The translations under genes and the position numbers were made by a program. The notes beneath the pieces were generated by a model. The model saw nothing but the letters and a program-made list of their open reading frames with translations. It did not search any database and had not been told where the DNA came from. 64,000 nucleotides of DNA from Ascidia mentula (Eukaryota; Chordata; Ascidiacea; Phlebobranchia; Ascidiidae): contig OX387197.1 of the NCBI GenBank assembly GCA_947561715.1, positions 6,693,001 to 6,757,000 on the forward strand, given 5' to 3'. Positions 29,001 through 42,000 of this stretch are shown here, piece after piece (positions within the stretch are counted from its first letter, which is position 1; every line of letters begins with the position of its first letter).

Positions 29001-32000
29001 TGCAGATGGGCGGCTTGGCAAATTGATTGCAAGATTGATGGGCCGAATGGAATTTCTAAACAAATAGCAGTGGTATCTTCTATCGGGCGTTTTTTGTCGT
29101 TCAGCCAAGCTTTAAAACTTCACTTTTGTGACGCACTGCATTATTTTCTTCCAAAACTATCAAGTTTGAATTTTATTTTGCACTACGATCCTTCTCTTGT
29201 GCGTAGTTTAGGTCTGTAACAACAGTATTTCTATCTTGTACTGTATTCCTTTTCGTTAAAGTTTTTATATAGACTCCTATATCCTCTGCAGTCTTCACAA
29301 TACCAAAAAAAATATTTGTCACAACTTCGCGACAATACTTTTGAAAAAAAAGTCATTATAAAAAAATGTTTTTTTGCACAAAATACACAAATGTCACTTG
29401 ATCGTAACTTTCAACAGCATATTGAAGCTTAACGCTGTTAAATATCAACTCACTAATGTTTGTTGCTATTCACATTCACTTGCAATGAGGATTGGCAACC
29501 AGGTTGAAAAAAATCATCTAATTTTGTCGAGCACTTGAAGTACGTGACAGCAGAAACGTGCCGCACGAGGCCTAATGCAAAAGTTTACGCTATTTCTGCT
29601 TCTCATCACATTGCCTGGTGTTGTTTCGCCATCTCTGATCCGTATAAGCTCCATCGCAAAACAACACTTTCTTCAAGCAACATCACACCGTTGCACGCAT
29701 GTTTGTCATTTCACGAGGCCGCCACATCGAGTGTGACAAATGTTGTGCCAAAGTTTAATCCGTTCGTTTTCACGCTTTCACAGTTAGTTCTAAACTCACG
29801 ATTACGCAGTACAGTGTGCATCGACCAACGGCAAGTTTCACCTATTGACCCCACGTCTACGTTTACCCGCTATGGAATATACGTACTTAAACAGACAAGG
29901 AGCAAATTGGATCGTTGACATTCAAAACGAGGGCTTATACAGACAATAAAAGTTTAGAAAGATATACGTTATACCACAGCAAATACATAAAAAAATTACA
30001 GCATGACGTTGCATACAAGCACAAGCGTTTAATATTGGAATTCTTCCTAAGGCTACTATTGACTACAGCGAGACGCTGTCTACTACCTAAATACACAAAT
30101 GGAAATCCATATTATCCTTAGATGATGCAGGGTGAAGATAATTCGCAGTTTTTTGTTACCACATGGTGTAATTCACACATGTAAAATAGAATCTATTAGA
30201 ATAAGAAATTGATAATGCCAATAGATGAAATTTCTGTTTCTATTTTAATAAAAAATTATATACACTGACGCTGATCGTCTGTTAATTTTCTATGAGTTTG
30301 CTGAAGTTGCCCAGTACGTAAAAGACGAATCCCGACCTACACAGGCGGATTCTTCTAGTCATTTCATGGCATTTTCTCTTGCATTTAGCAGAAATTTAAC
30401 ATTAAGTCAATGTAGGTATTTTTCATGTTACAGATCGAGTATGTTGAACCCTTTCCAGAACTTGTTTTGAAGCCAAAATGTATTCGTGTCCAAACAAAAT
30501 TTTGCCGGAACGATGAGTCATGGGAAAGCTTCCCGCGCCTCCTGCTTGTATTTTTTACGGTCGACTGATCGCACTCGTGTGCATTTTTGACCCTGGTCGC
30601 AATTTTCACATTATCCTTCGCGTCCTTCCCACTTGTGACGTCACACGATCCGCCGTCACCGAAATTATGCGAAGTGTTGACTGAAGATTTCGAAGTTTGC
30701 CCAAGCTCGAAAATAACTCGCGGAATCGCAAACACCGTCATAGTTGGTCACGTGATGTTTTTTGCAAGGCGGAAGAGGGCAGAAGGCTTGTCAGGCCAAG
30801 TACATTTTGTCAGATTAGATACAAATCGCATGGCTCCTGAGATTGCGTTTCCATGGTCCTGTGGAGATGCTTCCGAGATACGGTAGCGGAGAAAGGCCTT
30901 CAATTTATTGCGTAAATGCATTTGTTTTTCAGTTGTGTGCCATTTATAGTTGAATACTCCGTTGACTGCACGTAAACGCCCTTTTCCAGGGTCGTGTGTG
31001 TTTAAATGTTTTCAATTACTTCTGGTGGGATTGTTGTTTCTCAAAACCTGTTTTGTCATGTGGAATGCGCTATATTGCAACAAACGCTACACGACTTTGC
31101 CATTTCGAGTTGGGCAAAAACTGCGTATCAGAACACGAGCAATTAGAGGTTTAAACCAAAACTTTGGAGAGCACACCATAACGAGTTACAAGTCTATGTC
31201 ATACATATTAGGCCGTGGCTCCTCCAGTTTCTTTTGGCCCGGATGTTTATGTAAATGTAAAAATTGTCTGCACGGGAGTGAAAAAACAGTTGTTTGTTAC
31301 TGTCAATGACGAAACGCATGACCCGAAAGAGACCTTTTGGTCCCTGATTCAGAAAGCACTCGTTTCTTTGATCCCCTCACAGTCGGTTGAACCGACTAAT
31401 CGTGACGAACGTTCTGTCAGTTTCATCGTTTCTTTCCAATGTGAGTTTGTAATCCTTTATTTAGAAAACGTTGTTTCGCAAACGCTCACAAAAACTTTTG
31501 AAGCAACCTCACCCCAAACAGAAGTGTTGCATCATTGTAGGCTACGTTATTTATGTCTAGCCCGTAAGGGAGTAACTAAATGTAGTTTTTCTTACAAACC
31601 AGTAAAGATCTTACAGTTGTAAAGTCCCAGAGTTTTTCTATTAAATTTTGAAAGGCCGTAAAGCATTCTGTCAACCAGCAAATGTAATAGCTATTGTGCG
31701 GGAGTGAATATTACTTGCCACCATAAAATCTCTCTTAGAGCTAACAGGCTTACATGGAACCTACGTCCTACACCCATGACCAGCTTCCAGGGTCATAATT
31801 CAGCGAAAATCGACACAGTTTTGAAAAACACGGCGGTCAGCTTTTAAAACTTGATACACTTATTAAAGCAAATATAAGACATTTTATATTGTGGTGCATA
31901 TTTAAACCAATAAGATATGAAAGTAGATGAACTTGATGTGTCTGCTTCACACCTTATTGACATACTCTCCTTTGTTTGATTGTCAGATCTCTGAGTCGAT

Positions 32001-33590
32001 GTTACGTCTTCGTGTGGGAAAGGTTTTGCATCAGACCACATTCAAAATGAATGCAGGGCCTTTGCCAAATTAATTCAAGCTGCCACAGTCAGAGTGACGC
32101 AAATTCACACGCGCTTGACGCATAGCTGGGTAGTGCGACCAACCAATACAGGAAACACCCATTGCCATTCATGAAACTCATCCGCACCGCATCGTCCTAC
32201 TGCGGTCAGTCATGACTCTAGCTGCAAGTAACTGTTTCGGTTAGTAGCCAATGAAAACGCGTCGCCAAAGTCACATGACTGCTGGTATTGTGAGAAGCTC
32301 GACCTTCTGTGGCTAAATCGGGAAGATGCGAATTCGTTGATGCAGTTTGTGGATGTGAGATGGTTTGAATGACCTTTTTGAGGGATACGCAATACGGAAT
32401 GCTTGCAAATTGGACTGTGCCACAGAAGGCAACAAGTCTTAGCTGAAAATTTCTGAGCCTTATAGCCACAAGCAACGCCCTAGAGATTTGTTGACATTGA
32501 AAGTTACCGACAACAACAAACATGCATGTTTGAATCATGACACTTCCAGCAAATTACGACATCAAATGGTACATGTGGATACCAATATTGCCTGTGTACT
32601 AAATGTGTCCCTAATTAGGTGTGAGAACGTGTTATCGAATTTCTGTCACTCCAGCAGGCGAACTGTTGGGTTTCGCAAGTATGAAAAAAAGCACTTCGTC
32701 GCGAAACTCTGGCAGTTTCTGTCAGGCAGTTTTCTAAGCTTTGCTGCTAATAAGGTGAAAAGTGGCATGAAGGTATTTCGGGTCCACGAGAACCGGAGAA
32801 GCGCTCTGTAAGAAGGAACGCAGCATCGCGCGTTAAATACCATCGCCACAATTATCTGCCGCAGATTGGGCGATGTTTGTTTCCCAAGCTTAGCGGCACA
32901 TGCGCTAATTTGCGCTTATTAGGCGTGGAGGTAAAAAGTCAGAGAAAAAACAATTTTCACGAAACACCATCATCTCCTTCCACGAAGCGTGCGTTGCATT
33001 AAGTTGTTTACTGCGTCTGCTCAACCACCTGCTTGCCGTGAACTGGTGAACTCATGCAAAAGGTATTAGGTTACATATGGGCGTTCGGCCATCTGCGATC
33101 GCTGCTTCGGAATTTTTAAACCCGTCCAACCTTTTGGATGTTGATTGAAGCTCGTATTAACTCCTTTGCATTCCAGCTTTCACGGCCTTTGAGAAGTTCC
33201 AGAACATTCGTGGCACAAACCAATGTTTGTTGCTGCTATTTGCAAAACGTGGCAGATGATATTTTGCTATTCCACTGTGCGGTCGCTTAGCGAACGTTGC
33301 GTCGGCTGCGCATTTGCGTCAGTATGAGTTCGTTGCGTTCAATGTTGTTGGAATATTCGACTGACGTGCAAAACTTTGAAATGTCAGGAATCTCACTGTA
33401 AGGTGTGCAAAACAACAACGAATGAGAAATCAAGATATAACAACAATAGAAGTTGGGATAGGAGTTTAAACAAATGCTTGTGTCCAATTTAAATACCCTT
33501 TTTATTATGTGAAACTCCTGATGCTGCCACTCATATTGCAATTCAAAATATACTGCTCTTCTGTCATAAAATTAACGTGCTGTATTGTTA
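20001..33590. other. Non-coding stretch
   Basis: No exon recognised. CRE palindromes lie at 21292, 22941, 23600, 25901, 28664 and 30636. Perfect three-unit heat-shock elements (TTCNNGAANNTTC) start at 24973 and 33197. A 16-bp direct repeat lies at 20636-20678. Open frames at 22780-23286 (+) and 26647-27129 (-) are long by chance standards but show no protein family features. Confidence 0.45.
20636..20678. repeat. 16-bp direct repeat, 27-bp period
   Basis: TCTACTGTTTGGTACC occurs exactly at 20636-20651 and again at 20663-20678. It is a local duplication; no other function is seen. Confidence 0.75.
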
Positions 33591-33591
33591 C

Positions 33592-33626
33592 GACGTTTCG
33601 TCTGCCATTCAGTGACACTTCATCAG
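33592..33626 (-). ncRNA. Degenerate hammerhead-like motif
   Basis: On the minus strand the sequence reads CTGATGA (complement of 33620-33626), a 20-nt segment, GAAA (complement of 33596-33599), then CGTC. These are the conserved core boxes and a GUC cleavage triplet. The intervening stem II pairs poorly (only about three to four pairs), and stem III has no loop, so it could form only between two RNAs through the ACGT palindrome. Probably a relic of a retroelement-borne ribozyme, or chance. Confidence 0.3.
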
Positions 33627-36600
33627 GGTTTGGTACCATAATTTCAACGTAAACCACACTAAAACATTCAGGGGCACAAAAAAGAAAAAGGGATCCCTTT
33701 CATTGTTTGCCAACGTTTTGCCATGATAAAATGCTTGCTAAGTCTCAATGAGCTGATGGGATTTGGGGCCAAATAAATGCATGCGCAATTGCCTTCAACT
33801 GTCGCACAGTTTTGTTTACGTTAAATAATTGTGGATCAACTGTAAGTTTTTTAGAAATATTCGCGGAATTCCGTATCATCGTAACTGCGGACAAAACAAA
33901 TCCGTTCGGCATTGAAATATACCCTTCGCACAGCCTAACAAGGCATGCCAGGATCCTTGTGACGTGCACAGTGACGTCGTCTAGGTCCTAGTCTTTCCGT
34001 TGCATGGATTGGGAAGGCGTCGGTCGCCTTTCCATTAACGCAACAAATTTGCCTTTAAACATGTTTAAGATCTCACTTTGACCTTCAAGTTAAGTTGTAG
34101 ATTTCCGGCAAATTCGTCGTGACAAACTTGACGTGCACAGCGACATTTTTGTGCCGTACGGTATTCGTTGCGGTGCAGACTTCGAACCTAACGTTCTATC
34201 TGCAGATCGCCCACGCCCGATTTAGGTCTCAATCCGACTATACGAGGACTTGCACCATCACGTCCGGCGCCGTAAGTGCTGTTTGGACCGAGTCCTGTAG
34301 TAAACAGGGCAACCTCAATTAGTGCGAATATTATGTCCGCACTGCCCCGGAGCTCAGGTTTCATACACTCTTGTGCTCTTTTCAATAATTCCACTTTCGC
34401 GTCCCGCGCTGACCTGGCCCTAGTGACGCGTGCTGACGTATCCAATGGCGCTGGATACACATCAACAGATTCCGAGAATGAATGGGGGTCTTTCGATAGG
34501 CGCCAATACTTTCTTTCTCCTGAGGTAACGGCCCTTCACCGCTGTGTGTTACCTTCATTCGGATAAGGGGTTCTCTTTTCAACAAAGCTGCCCACGAGAT
34601 GGATTATTTTAGGTTTAGGTTTTCAGTGGTTTCAGGTGTTGTGTGCTGGAGGCGCTGGCCATGTATTTCAGGTACATTACAATGTACAGAAATAGTGACC
34701 ACGGTCAGGGAATCGAATTAACCTTATCGTATAAAGGGCATTTTCTGTGGTCAAGCTCAAAGGCAGACAAAATATAGCTCTGACCTGTTTCTTAATGTGG
34801 AACTATTGTGAAGCGAAACTGAAAAGGTTCCAGCAAATCGTCACGGTTTTTCGTTTAAAGTAGAAACGGTTGTTGGACTTGTTCGGTATCTCATAAACAT
34901 CTACTAAAACCTATTTCTGCTTCCATGCCCGTTTCACCTAAACTAAGAGAAGTGTTTTGTCCATTTCGTGGGGCCGCGCCCTTTGAACGTTCTGCTAAAA
35001 ACCGATAGACAAGCCGCTGGAGCCTACTCAATCCGTGTCTGTGCCTTTTCATAAACCGATCTGTCGCGTCTTTACCAAGAGCTGGATACTAAGGATTATT
35101 TTTCCGCCGCTAATTGTCTGTTTGTGTGGAGGAATGAGAGCTTTCCGGCGATGAGTCTGCGGTCGGTGCTTGCTTACTTGCTGTGTTTGCACAAAATAGC
35201 CCACAATGACGGCAAGAGCTTAATTTGGTCAAACCGAGTGCTTCGTATCCATCGGTACGGCAAATTATCATCTTTGTTCGCGTGGCGGCGGTTTGTCTTA
35301 TTAGGCGCACGCGCTCGAGCGATGGAAAGGTCGCGGCGGTACCAGAATTCGAGATTTTTCCCGGCATGTTTATGAGGCTGCTGCACGCGCCCAGTCAACG
35401 GAACTTTATAAGGATCGCCCACGAAGATTTGAAGAATAAATCTCCGCAAACTCCAGTTATGATTCGCATGACTTTTGACCTGGGCGCGCCGTCGTTTGTT
35501 TTCAGTTACTATTCGATACCAGATCGTGATTCACCGATCGTATATTCGTCGCAACGTGATTGCTGTGCATGAAGGACAGATACTCAATATCTAGAGTAAA
35601 TATATCACACACTTCATAACCAATTAAGGCGTGAACTGTCGGCTTGTTACCAAAAAACAAATATCAATACCAGTTTGGCGGAGCATTTCAGAATCGGACG
35701 ATTATAAAACCCCAGGTTAAAAGGTTCGGTCTAACGTATTTCCTTTTTACTGTTTTCTGGGAGCGGACCCTAAATGAGCCACGAAACCACGTTTAAAAAC
35801 AAACCCTCATTACATCATAAGGGCGCAAGAAAGTTGACAGAAAAACCTTTGTACCAAAACTTACTGCTTTCCTATATCGGTACAACCCAAAACCCCATCT
35901 TAGTCACCATATAGTATCGCTTATACTCTTCTGAATCCCACTGTGATTTAGACCCTTACAACGTGCAATGATGACGCACAGTAAACAGGTCCACGTGGCT
36001 ACGGCGATACACCATCGATCATCGGCTATTTATGTCTTGTTGGTAATTATGTTATTTTACCTTGCAAAGCTGCATTCGACATCTGCACGTCTTCGAGAAC
36101 GGCTTAATTACAACGTTTACGAAACCTCCTTGGTGATTGTGTCGGCCGCAATGACATGGCTCTGACACAGCCGATACTCTACGATTTGAAAAGATCTTTT
36201 ATTTCGACGATAATCGTCGTGACTTTTCATTTCCTGCCCAAACCATATGGTGGCGACTTGAACGTCGTTCTCTCCGACCACCAGAATCTGTTTTCGTGAC
36301 ACAAGCCGCTAATTGTCGAGGCTTAAGTGTCGGTTTTTACGAAGAGCTTAATTAAATAGCCTCGATAGTCTGCCTTGAGGTTAGCAGTATGGGAAAGCGA
36401 ACAGGAGCTATTGAGGCGCTTGATAAGCTTCGCAATTTTAAGCTGTACATTTAAAGTATGGTCTTTTGGAATGTGCTGAGAGTGTTTTGATGTCTTTGAA
36501 TTGCTACGAAAACAAATGTTAAGTGGTAACTATATCAGGTGTCGTTTTCTCAGGCAATCATGCTGTTGACGAATTGTGTGACCTTGTCGTACTTATTAAA

Positions 36601-38289
36601 CAGGTTGTTACAGTTTGTTGGGAAACAGCACGATTGTTCGAATTTGTATTTAGCAGATTTGTTAATCTGAATTCGGGAGATCGGGCCATACTGTAGGCTA
36701 CACAAAATACTGAATATCTCAGGTTTTACTATTGCCCAGGACAGTCCCTTTTCAGTAGCGCTGAAAACAAATAAAATTCAAAAGTTTTCAGTTGCTATAA
36801 ACTATGTTTGAAATTGAACTGAGCATTTGTATCAAGAGCAAACCGTTTGTTTATAAAAGGCATGTTAAGGCACTTCGTCTACGAAATCATTGTCCGCGCA
36901 CACTGAACTGTAAAGTGACAGTGCACAGGGACTTACACGAGTTGCTTTTCTCAGAGGGGCTTATAGGTGCCAAAGCGCGCTAGACCGAATGCGATTGCGG
37001 ATGGTCGCTGGCCTTCTGAGCACTGTACTTGAGGACACAGCCGCCGTGTCCGGAGGCCGCGTGTACCTAAGTTGGGGCGGGGTCAAAATCATGCAGCGTT
37101 CTTTTCTCTTTATCTGAAGTTCGGGGGCAAACTGTGCAGTTTTCGGTTTGAGTTACACTCGATTGACGCATTGTTATGATTTATTTCCAACGGCGCCGTT
37201 TGGGTTGATGGCAAGAGTTGTGTGTGCAAACGTGTGAAAGAATAAAAACGCTGCGTCACAGGCAACCATGCGTCACGCATGACGTGTAGTCGAAGTGTTG
37301 CAGACCCGTCGGTGAAAGATTTTCTTCCGCCACGCGGTTTCGCTTCGTAATAGACATTTCTCAAAGAATTAGTTATTTAAACATCCGCACACAACAATGT
37401 TGTATTTTATGGTCATGCCTTCTTTTTTATGTTTTAAATTGCGTGAAAACCGATTGCAAATGCTAAAATCGTCATTCATCACACGAATTATTTATTTTCA
37501 GTTTTTGTCGAGTTAAAGAATCGCAATCTGCAGCGCATTGCCATGTTGTGGTGTTTTCAAATTCTTGCGTTAAAACTGATTGGGGGCAATATTTAGACAA
37601 TCGGTCTCATCTACCCAAAATAAATTCGTCATACAGAACCTTCCTCGGACGCGCGCTCTCTTTCGCGTCGCTGGCGAAAAAGGCGCAGGCAGCTATTATA
37701 AAGGCCTCAGCTTGAGGTGTGTGGAAGCAGTAATCAACCGTACGGTGGTTGAACATTACAGGAAAGATGCTGCGCTGTAGCATATGAACTAGCGGATTAT
37801 TGTAATTGCGAATTACAAGGGTTACAGACGGTTGTTGTATCGGCTTTTTTGGCAACTTACAACTGTTCAGAAAAAGATTGGGAATTTCTACACGAAAAGT
37901 GTGCTTGGCGCCGAGCTTTGGCTGATTACTCGCCCGGCCGGAAAGTATGTTCGAATTCGCGGCCGAAAATGTCTGATAGCCCGAGGTCAGGAAAGAGCGT
38001 GCGGGTGAATGTAGATAAATTTTAAAAATTTTGATAAACAGAGACAACAACGAATGAACTGTCTAAATATACACCGCAGCCAATGTTAACAAAACATTTC
38101 GTCCATAAAATCCTCTTCCGGTTTTGGAGCTTGAATAGCAGCAATAACAAGTAATGTTGACATAAGCAGGGCTAAGTGTTGATATATGCCCCTGATATAC
38201 GTCTTGAGACGTGTTTTCAATGGCTGGATTGTTGATATTTGCTCAGCCGGTTGTGAAGAAGTGTGTATGTCTTACGGTTCCGCGATCAC
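33627..38289. other. Non-coding stretch upstream of ADAMTS gene
   Basis: No exon recognised. CpG-rich patches occur near 35,270-35,350. The 147-codon minus frame at 37607-38050 has no recognisable domain. This interval is a reasonable place for enhancers of the ADAMTS gene, but none can be named from sequence alone. Confidence 0.4.
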
Positions 38290-38925
38290 GATGTAGGAAA
38301 GTAGACAAAATCCTCCCGGAGGCAGCGGGCGCAACATTTAGGTGGCAGGTGCCGCATTATGCCCTGGCCTGCGAAAGGTTGAGCCATAATGTTCCCGGTC
38401 GGTCTTTGCAGCTAAGCGAGACGAGCCCGGCGGGCGCGCGCGTTTCGCAAGATCGGCGTTCCAGAATAGATCATGACAGCATCAGATAGGTCGGGACTAA
38501 AAAGAGCCCATTGTTACTGACGGGAGACAGTTGGTCTTGAACGGATGCGAGTTTAGAAAGGCGCCGACCGACCTGTCTTACTTACGCTCGACTGGCAGGA
38601 AACTTTCATTGACTTAAAGGGTTTATTTTTGCAGCGCCGCAGAGGCAAGCGATAAACACGTAACGAACATACTCTGCTATTATTGCCTGCGCGAAAACGT
38701 AACGAAGACGAAGCAAACGACGAAAAGCCTCCTTATCTATTTATTGGATTAGAAGTCCGGGCAAACAAACCTGGAACCGCGACCTGACAAAGTGATACAA
38801 AGCAACATTGGAGAACTTCATCTACAAACTAGAAAAACTGTCGTCAAAGACGAGCGCAACGTTTCCCATCTCTTCATTCCTATTTAACTTTATTTAAACT
38901 TTTTACGCATCGCGATATTTATCAA
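38290..38925 (+). promoter_or_regulatory. Probable ADAMTS promoter and 5' leader
   Basis: A CpG-rich patch at about 38300-38470 is followed by A/T-rich sequence that runs into the start codon. A pyrimidine stretch ending in TTTTTGCAG at 38633 could be the acceptor of a 5' UTR intron or, in an ascidian, of a trans-spliced leader. A TATTTAA-type element lies 30-50 bases upstream of the ATG. The transcription start cannot be fixed from sequence. Confidence 0.3.
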
Positions 38926-39019
38926 ATGGCTTCTTTCGGACATCAACTTATTTGCGCCACATTGGCGGCCCTACTGTCCTCATTCCTGGTCCACGCCACC
39001 ACGATGGAACGGCGTCACG
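38926..39019 (+). CDS. ADAMTS exon 1: start and signal peptide
   Basis: Starts at ATG (G at +4) and encodes a hydrophobic signal peptide ([17 protein letters not shown]). It ends with one base of a split codon before GTGAGT at 39020. It is chosen as the start because its phase fits exon 2 and the leader is a convincing secretion signal; an extra upstream non-coding exon is possible. Confidence 0.8.
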
Positions 39020-42000
39020 GTGAGTTGATTTAGGTTTTTTATTTTCTGGAGCGTATATGTGTTCATGAGGATGTAACTTTTGGCACAAATTGCGAAAAGA
39101 TTTATGCCACGATATGGAAAAATCACTTTATTTTCATTTGCGCCGATAGCCAACTAGTTAATACACATGGTCTTATACGCCATATAACCAGTGCCTGTGT
39201 ATGGAGAACTAGGGATCGTTAGGTTTTCACTCTCGCGCTTGCTTTGTCAATATTTGACTTTTTAATGGGTGACTAGATTTCCGTCCGCCGATTTGCACAT
39301 TTGGCCAAGTTAGGGCGCTGTACTGATTTAGCACAATAATGAAAACCCGCGAAAGTTATTTCCGATTTGTAAGATGATTAGTTGAATGCCTTTGGTGAAA
39401 AATCTTAATTGAAAACTTTAAGTAAGTGCTGCTGCTAACATTTTAACTTATCTGTTTATGTAACGTAACCACCAACCGATTAGCGCATTGTGCTCGGGCG
39501 TATTCGGCCCCAATTAACAGACTATTTCTGTACCTTTGATAGGGTTGGGTGTATAAACAACCTCCGCTGAGGGCCAGTGCGGCGCTTTTCATCTTTTGTG
39601 TAGTCCTGCTACCGTCTCGTTGGGCGCATTGTGTTCACGCTCACGTATGGGCGGCCATGATAAGGCTTGTGTAAATTTTACCCGTGCAGGGTTATTCGAC
39701 TTCCTGGGAGAACACGTTAATGACGTTAATCGGATTAGATTTGAACCCACTAGGACTATTTTAGTTGCGTTACTGTGTTTGTCTGTTTGAGTCCTCATTT
39801 GTATTGAGTACCGTTGTTACGAACTGTACATAAATGCCAAATTTTCAGTGATCCCCGACTAATCCTGTCCTTTGTGTTTTTTCTTTTCCTCGGAACACCG
39901 GACGATCGAGCAGAGAAGTTTGTGAAATCCCTCGAAATCATGGGCGCGGGAGGAAAGTTCGAACCGGTGGTGACTGTGATGCCAAAACGAGTCAGCCGCT
40001 CGGGACAGTTTCTCGAATACGCGTCCTTATCGCCATTGTCCGTTTACGAAGGGTCGCGAAGACTTCGGCGTCGGCGCAGCTTGGATGCCCGCGACGTCCG
40101 CGACGAACTCGACGCCGCGTCGGCCACTGCCGATGGCGACCATGAAGTGTTTTTCGACTTGGGGGATGCCCCGGGCACACCCCTGTCGGGCGCGAAGCTT
40201 CATTTAAAGCGAAATTACAAACTGGTCACAAGAAACTTTATGGTCGAGGAGAGGTCTCGCGGAGGCAAGTTGGTGAACAGACACAGCCTTGTGGAGGATT
40301 GCCACTACAAGGGAGTCATCCACAACCACGAAAGCTTCTCAAAAGTCGCGTTAAGCCTCTGCAACGGCCTGGTTAGTGTGACCTGGATCCTGTGTCATCA
40401 TCGAGCCATTTTTATATTTCTCAATTTAAAACCTTTATCGCAGCAAGGGGTTATTGTCCGGGGCGACGACACGTACTTTATCGAGCCTTCGTGGAACCAC
40501 ACAAAAAATGCGAGCCAATCAGAGGAAGGTCATCCCCACGTAATCCTGAAGCGTTCAGTCCTCGAGCATCTTACAGAGAGGCGGGAGAACGAAGAGGATT
40601 TGGGACATTGCGGCTACTCTGGTAAGAACGCATTTGTTTTTCCATAGTGTAAAGAGAGAGTGCGGCAGCCTAAACGTTTGCAACTGTGCAGATAAAGTAG
40701 CCGGCGAAACGCCCTGGTGGAAAATTGACCCACGGGAAATATCCAAAACCAAAGATGAGAAAAAAAGCGACGATGAAAGTTCCTCCGGGCGCCACGGCAG
40801 AAAGCATCAACACCACCATCATCGCACAAGCGCTGGACGCTCCGCGGCTGAAGAAGATGCAGTTGATGTGGAAGATGAGGTGGCTAAGAGCAGGAGAAAA
40901 CGATCCGTGAGTGTTGAACGACACGTGGAAGTCATGGTGGTCGCCGACAAAGTGATGGTTGGGTTCCATGGACGCAAAGACGTAGAAAAGTACATTCTCA
41001 CCATCATGAACATTGTGAGTATCAAAATTGCTGGGTTTAACTGAGGGCAACGGGATTATATTTTCATTCTAAATGATGTTTGCTTTACAGGTAAGCAATC
41101 TCTACCACGACTCAAGCATTGGAAACGCAGTCAACATTGTTGTTACAAGGGTGGTTTTGTTAACTGAAGACCAGGTACGTTGGTTTTATAACTACTGTCA
41201 GTCACGTGGACACGACTAAGATTGCATACCTTGGCTTATCGGGATGGGATAGGGATAACTGTAGTTGCAGCGCCATTTCACTAGAAACAATGCGCTTGTG
41301 TTGCAAACACTGGCATGTATTGTACAGAACCACAGTACATGGATGAATTTTCCGCCGAGATTTGTGTGTTAAGCTCTGATGCGGATGCGATAACGACCCT
41401 ATAAAGATAACGCGTTACGCACATCGCAATTTCATGGAAAAGAGATCCCTGTTTACAATATCATTCTTAACTACTGTAGCGGTTTTATCACGGGCTTGAT
41501 AACTCGCGTTTGGGACAAAGTAGTTACAGACAAGTCGCTTGTTTTGCCTTGTTTGCTCGCGCTGTTTACCTTCAAACCAAAAACTCCCTCAGCGCATTGC
41601 CGAAATTCCTCTTCATTAGCCCTGACGTCACGACATCACGTGACGCGAAAGGTCGAGGCCACAACAAATAGGAGCAAAGCGTCGATGGGGAATGTGTTTT
41701 TTTGCCTACAAATGTTTTGTCCAAACACGAGAAAAGTGATTCATATATCTTTAAACGTACGGCACATCCTAATATGTTCCACCCGGTCTCGACTCCCGTC
41801 AAAATGCCGAGATTTGATGTAGATATTGCGTTGGTGAAGGGCTTTGTAGGCCGGTTTTTAACTGTCAAGGACTCAACACGTCCGAATCGACCTGTTTACG
41901 GCGATTTGCTCTGAATGCGATAAATCGTTACTAGGAATAGAGCGCTTCCAGCGAGCGGCTGCGTCCAATCTAGCCATCGAGCGACGGATTAATCTTGCCA

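Noticed and set aside
37607..38050. 147-codon minus-strand open frame upstream of ADAMTS
   Set aside because: No signal, domain or repeat pattern; probably a chance frame.
39814..39910. Upstream ATG in frame with ADAMTS exon 2
   Set aside because: It lacks a clean signal peptide; a strong acceptor at 39911/39914 and the matching phase of exon 1 indicate this is intron.
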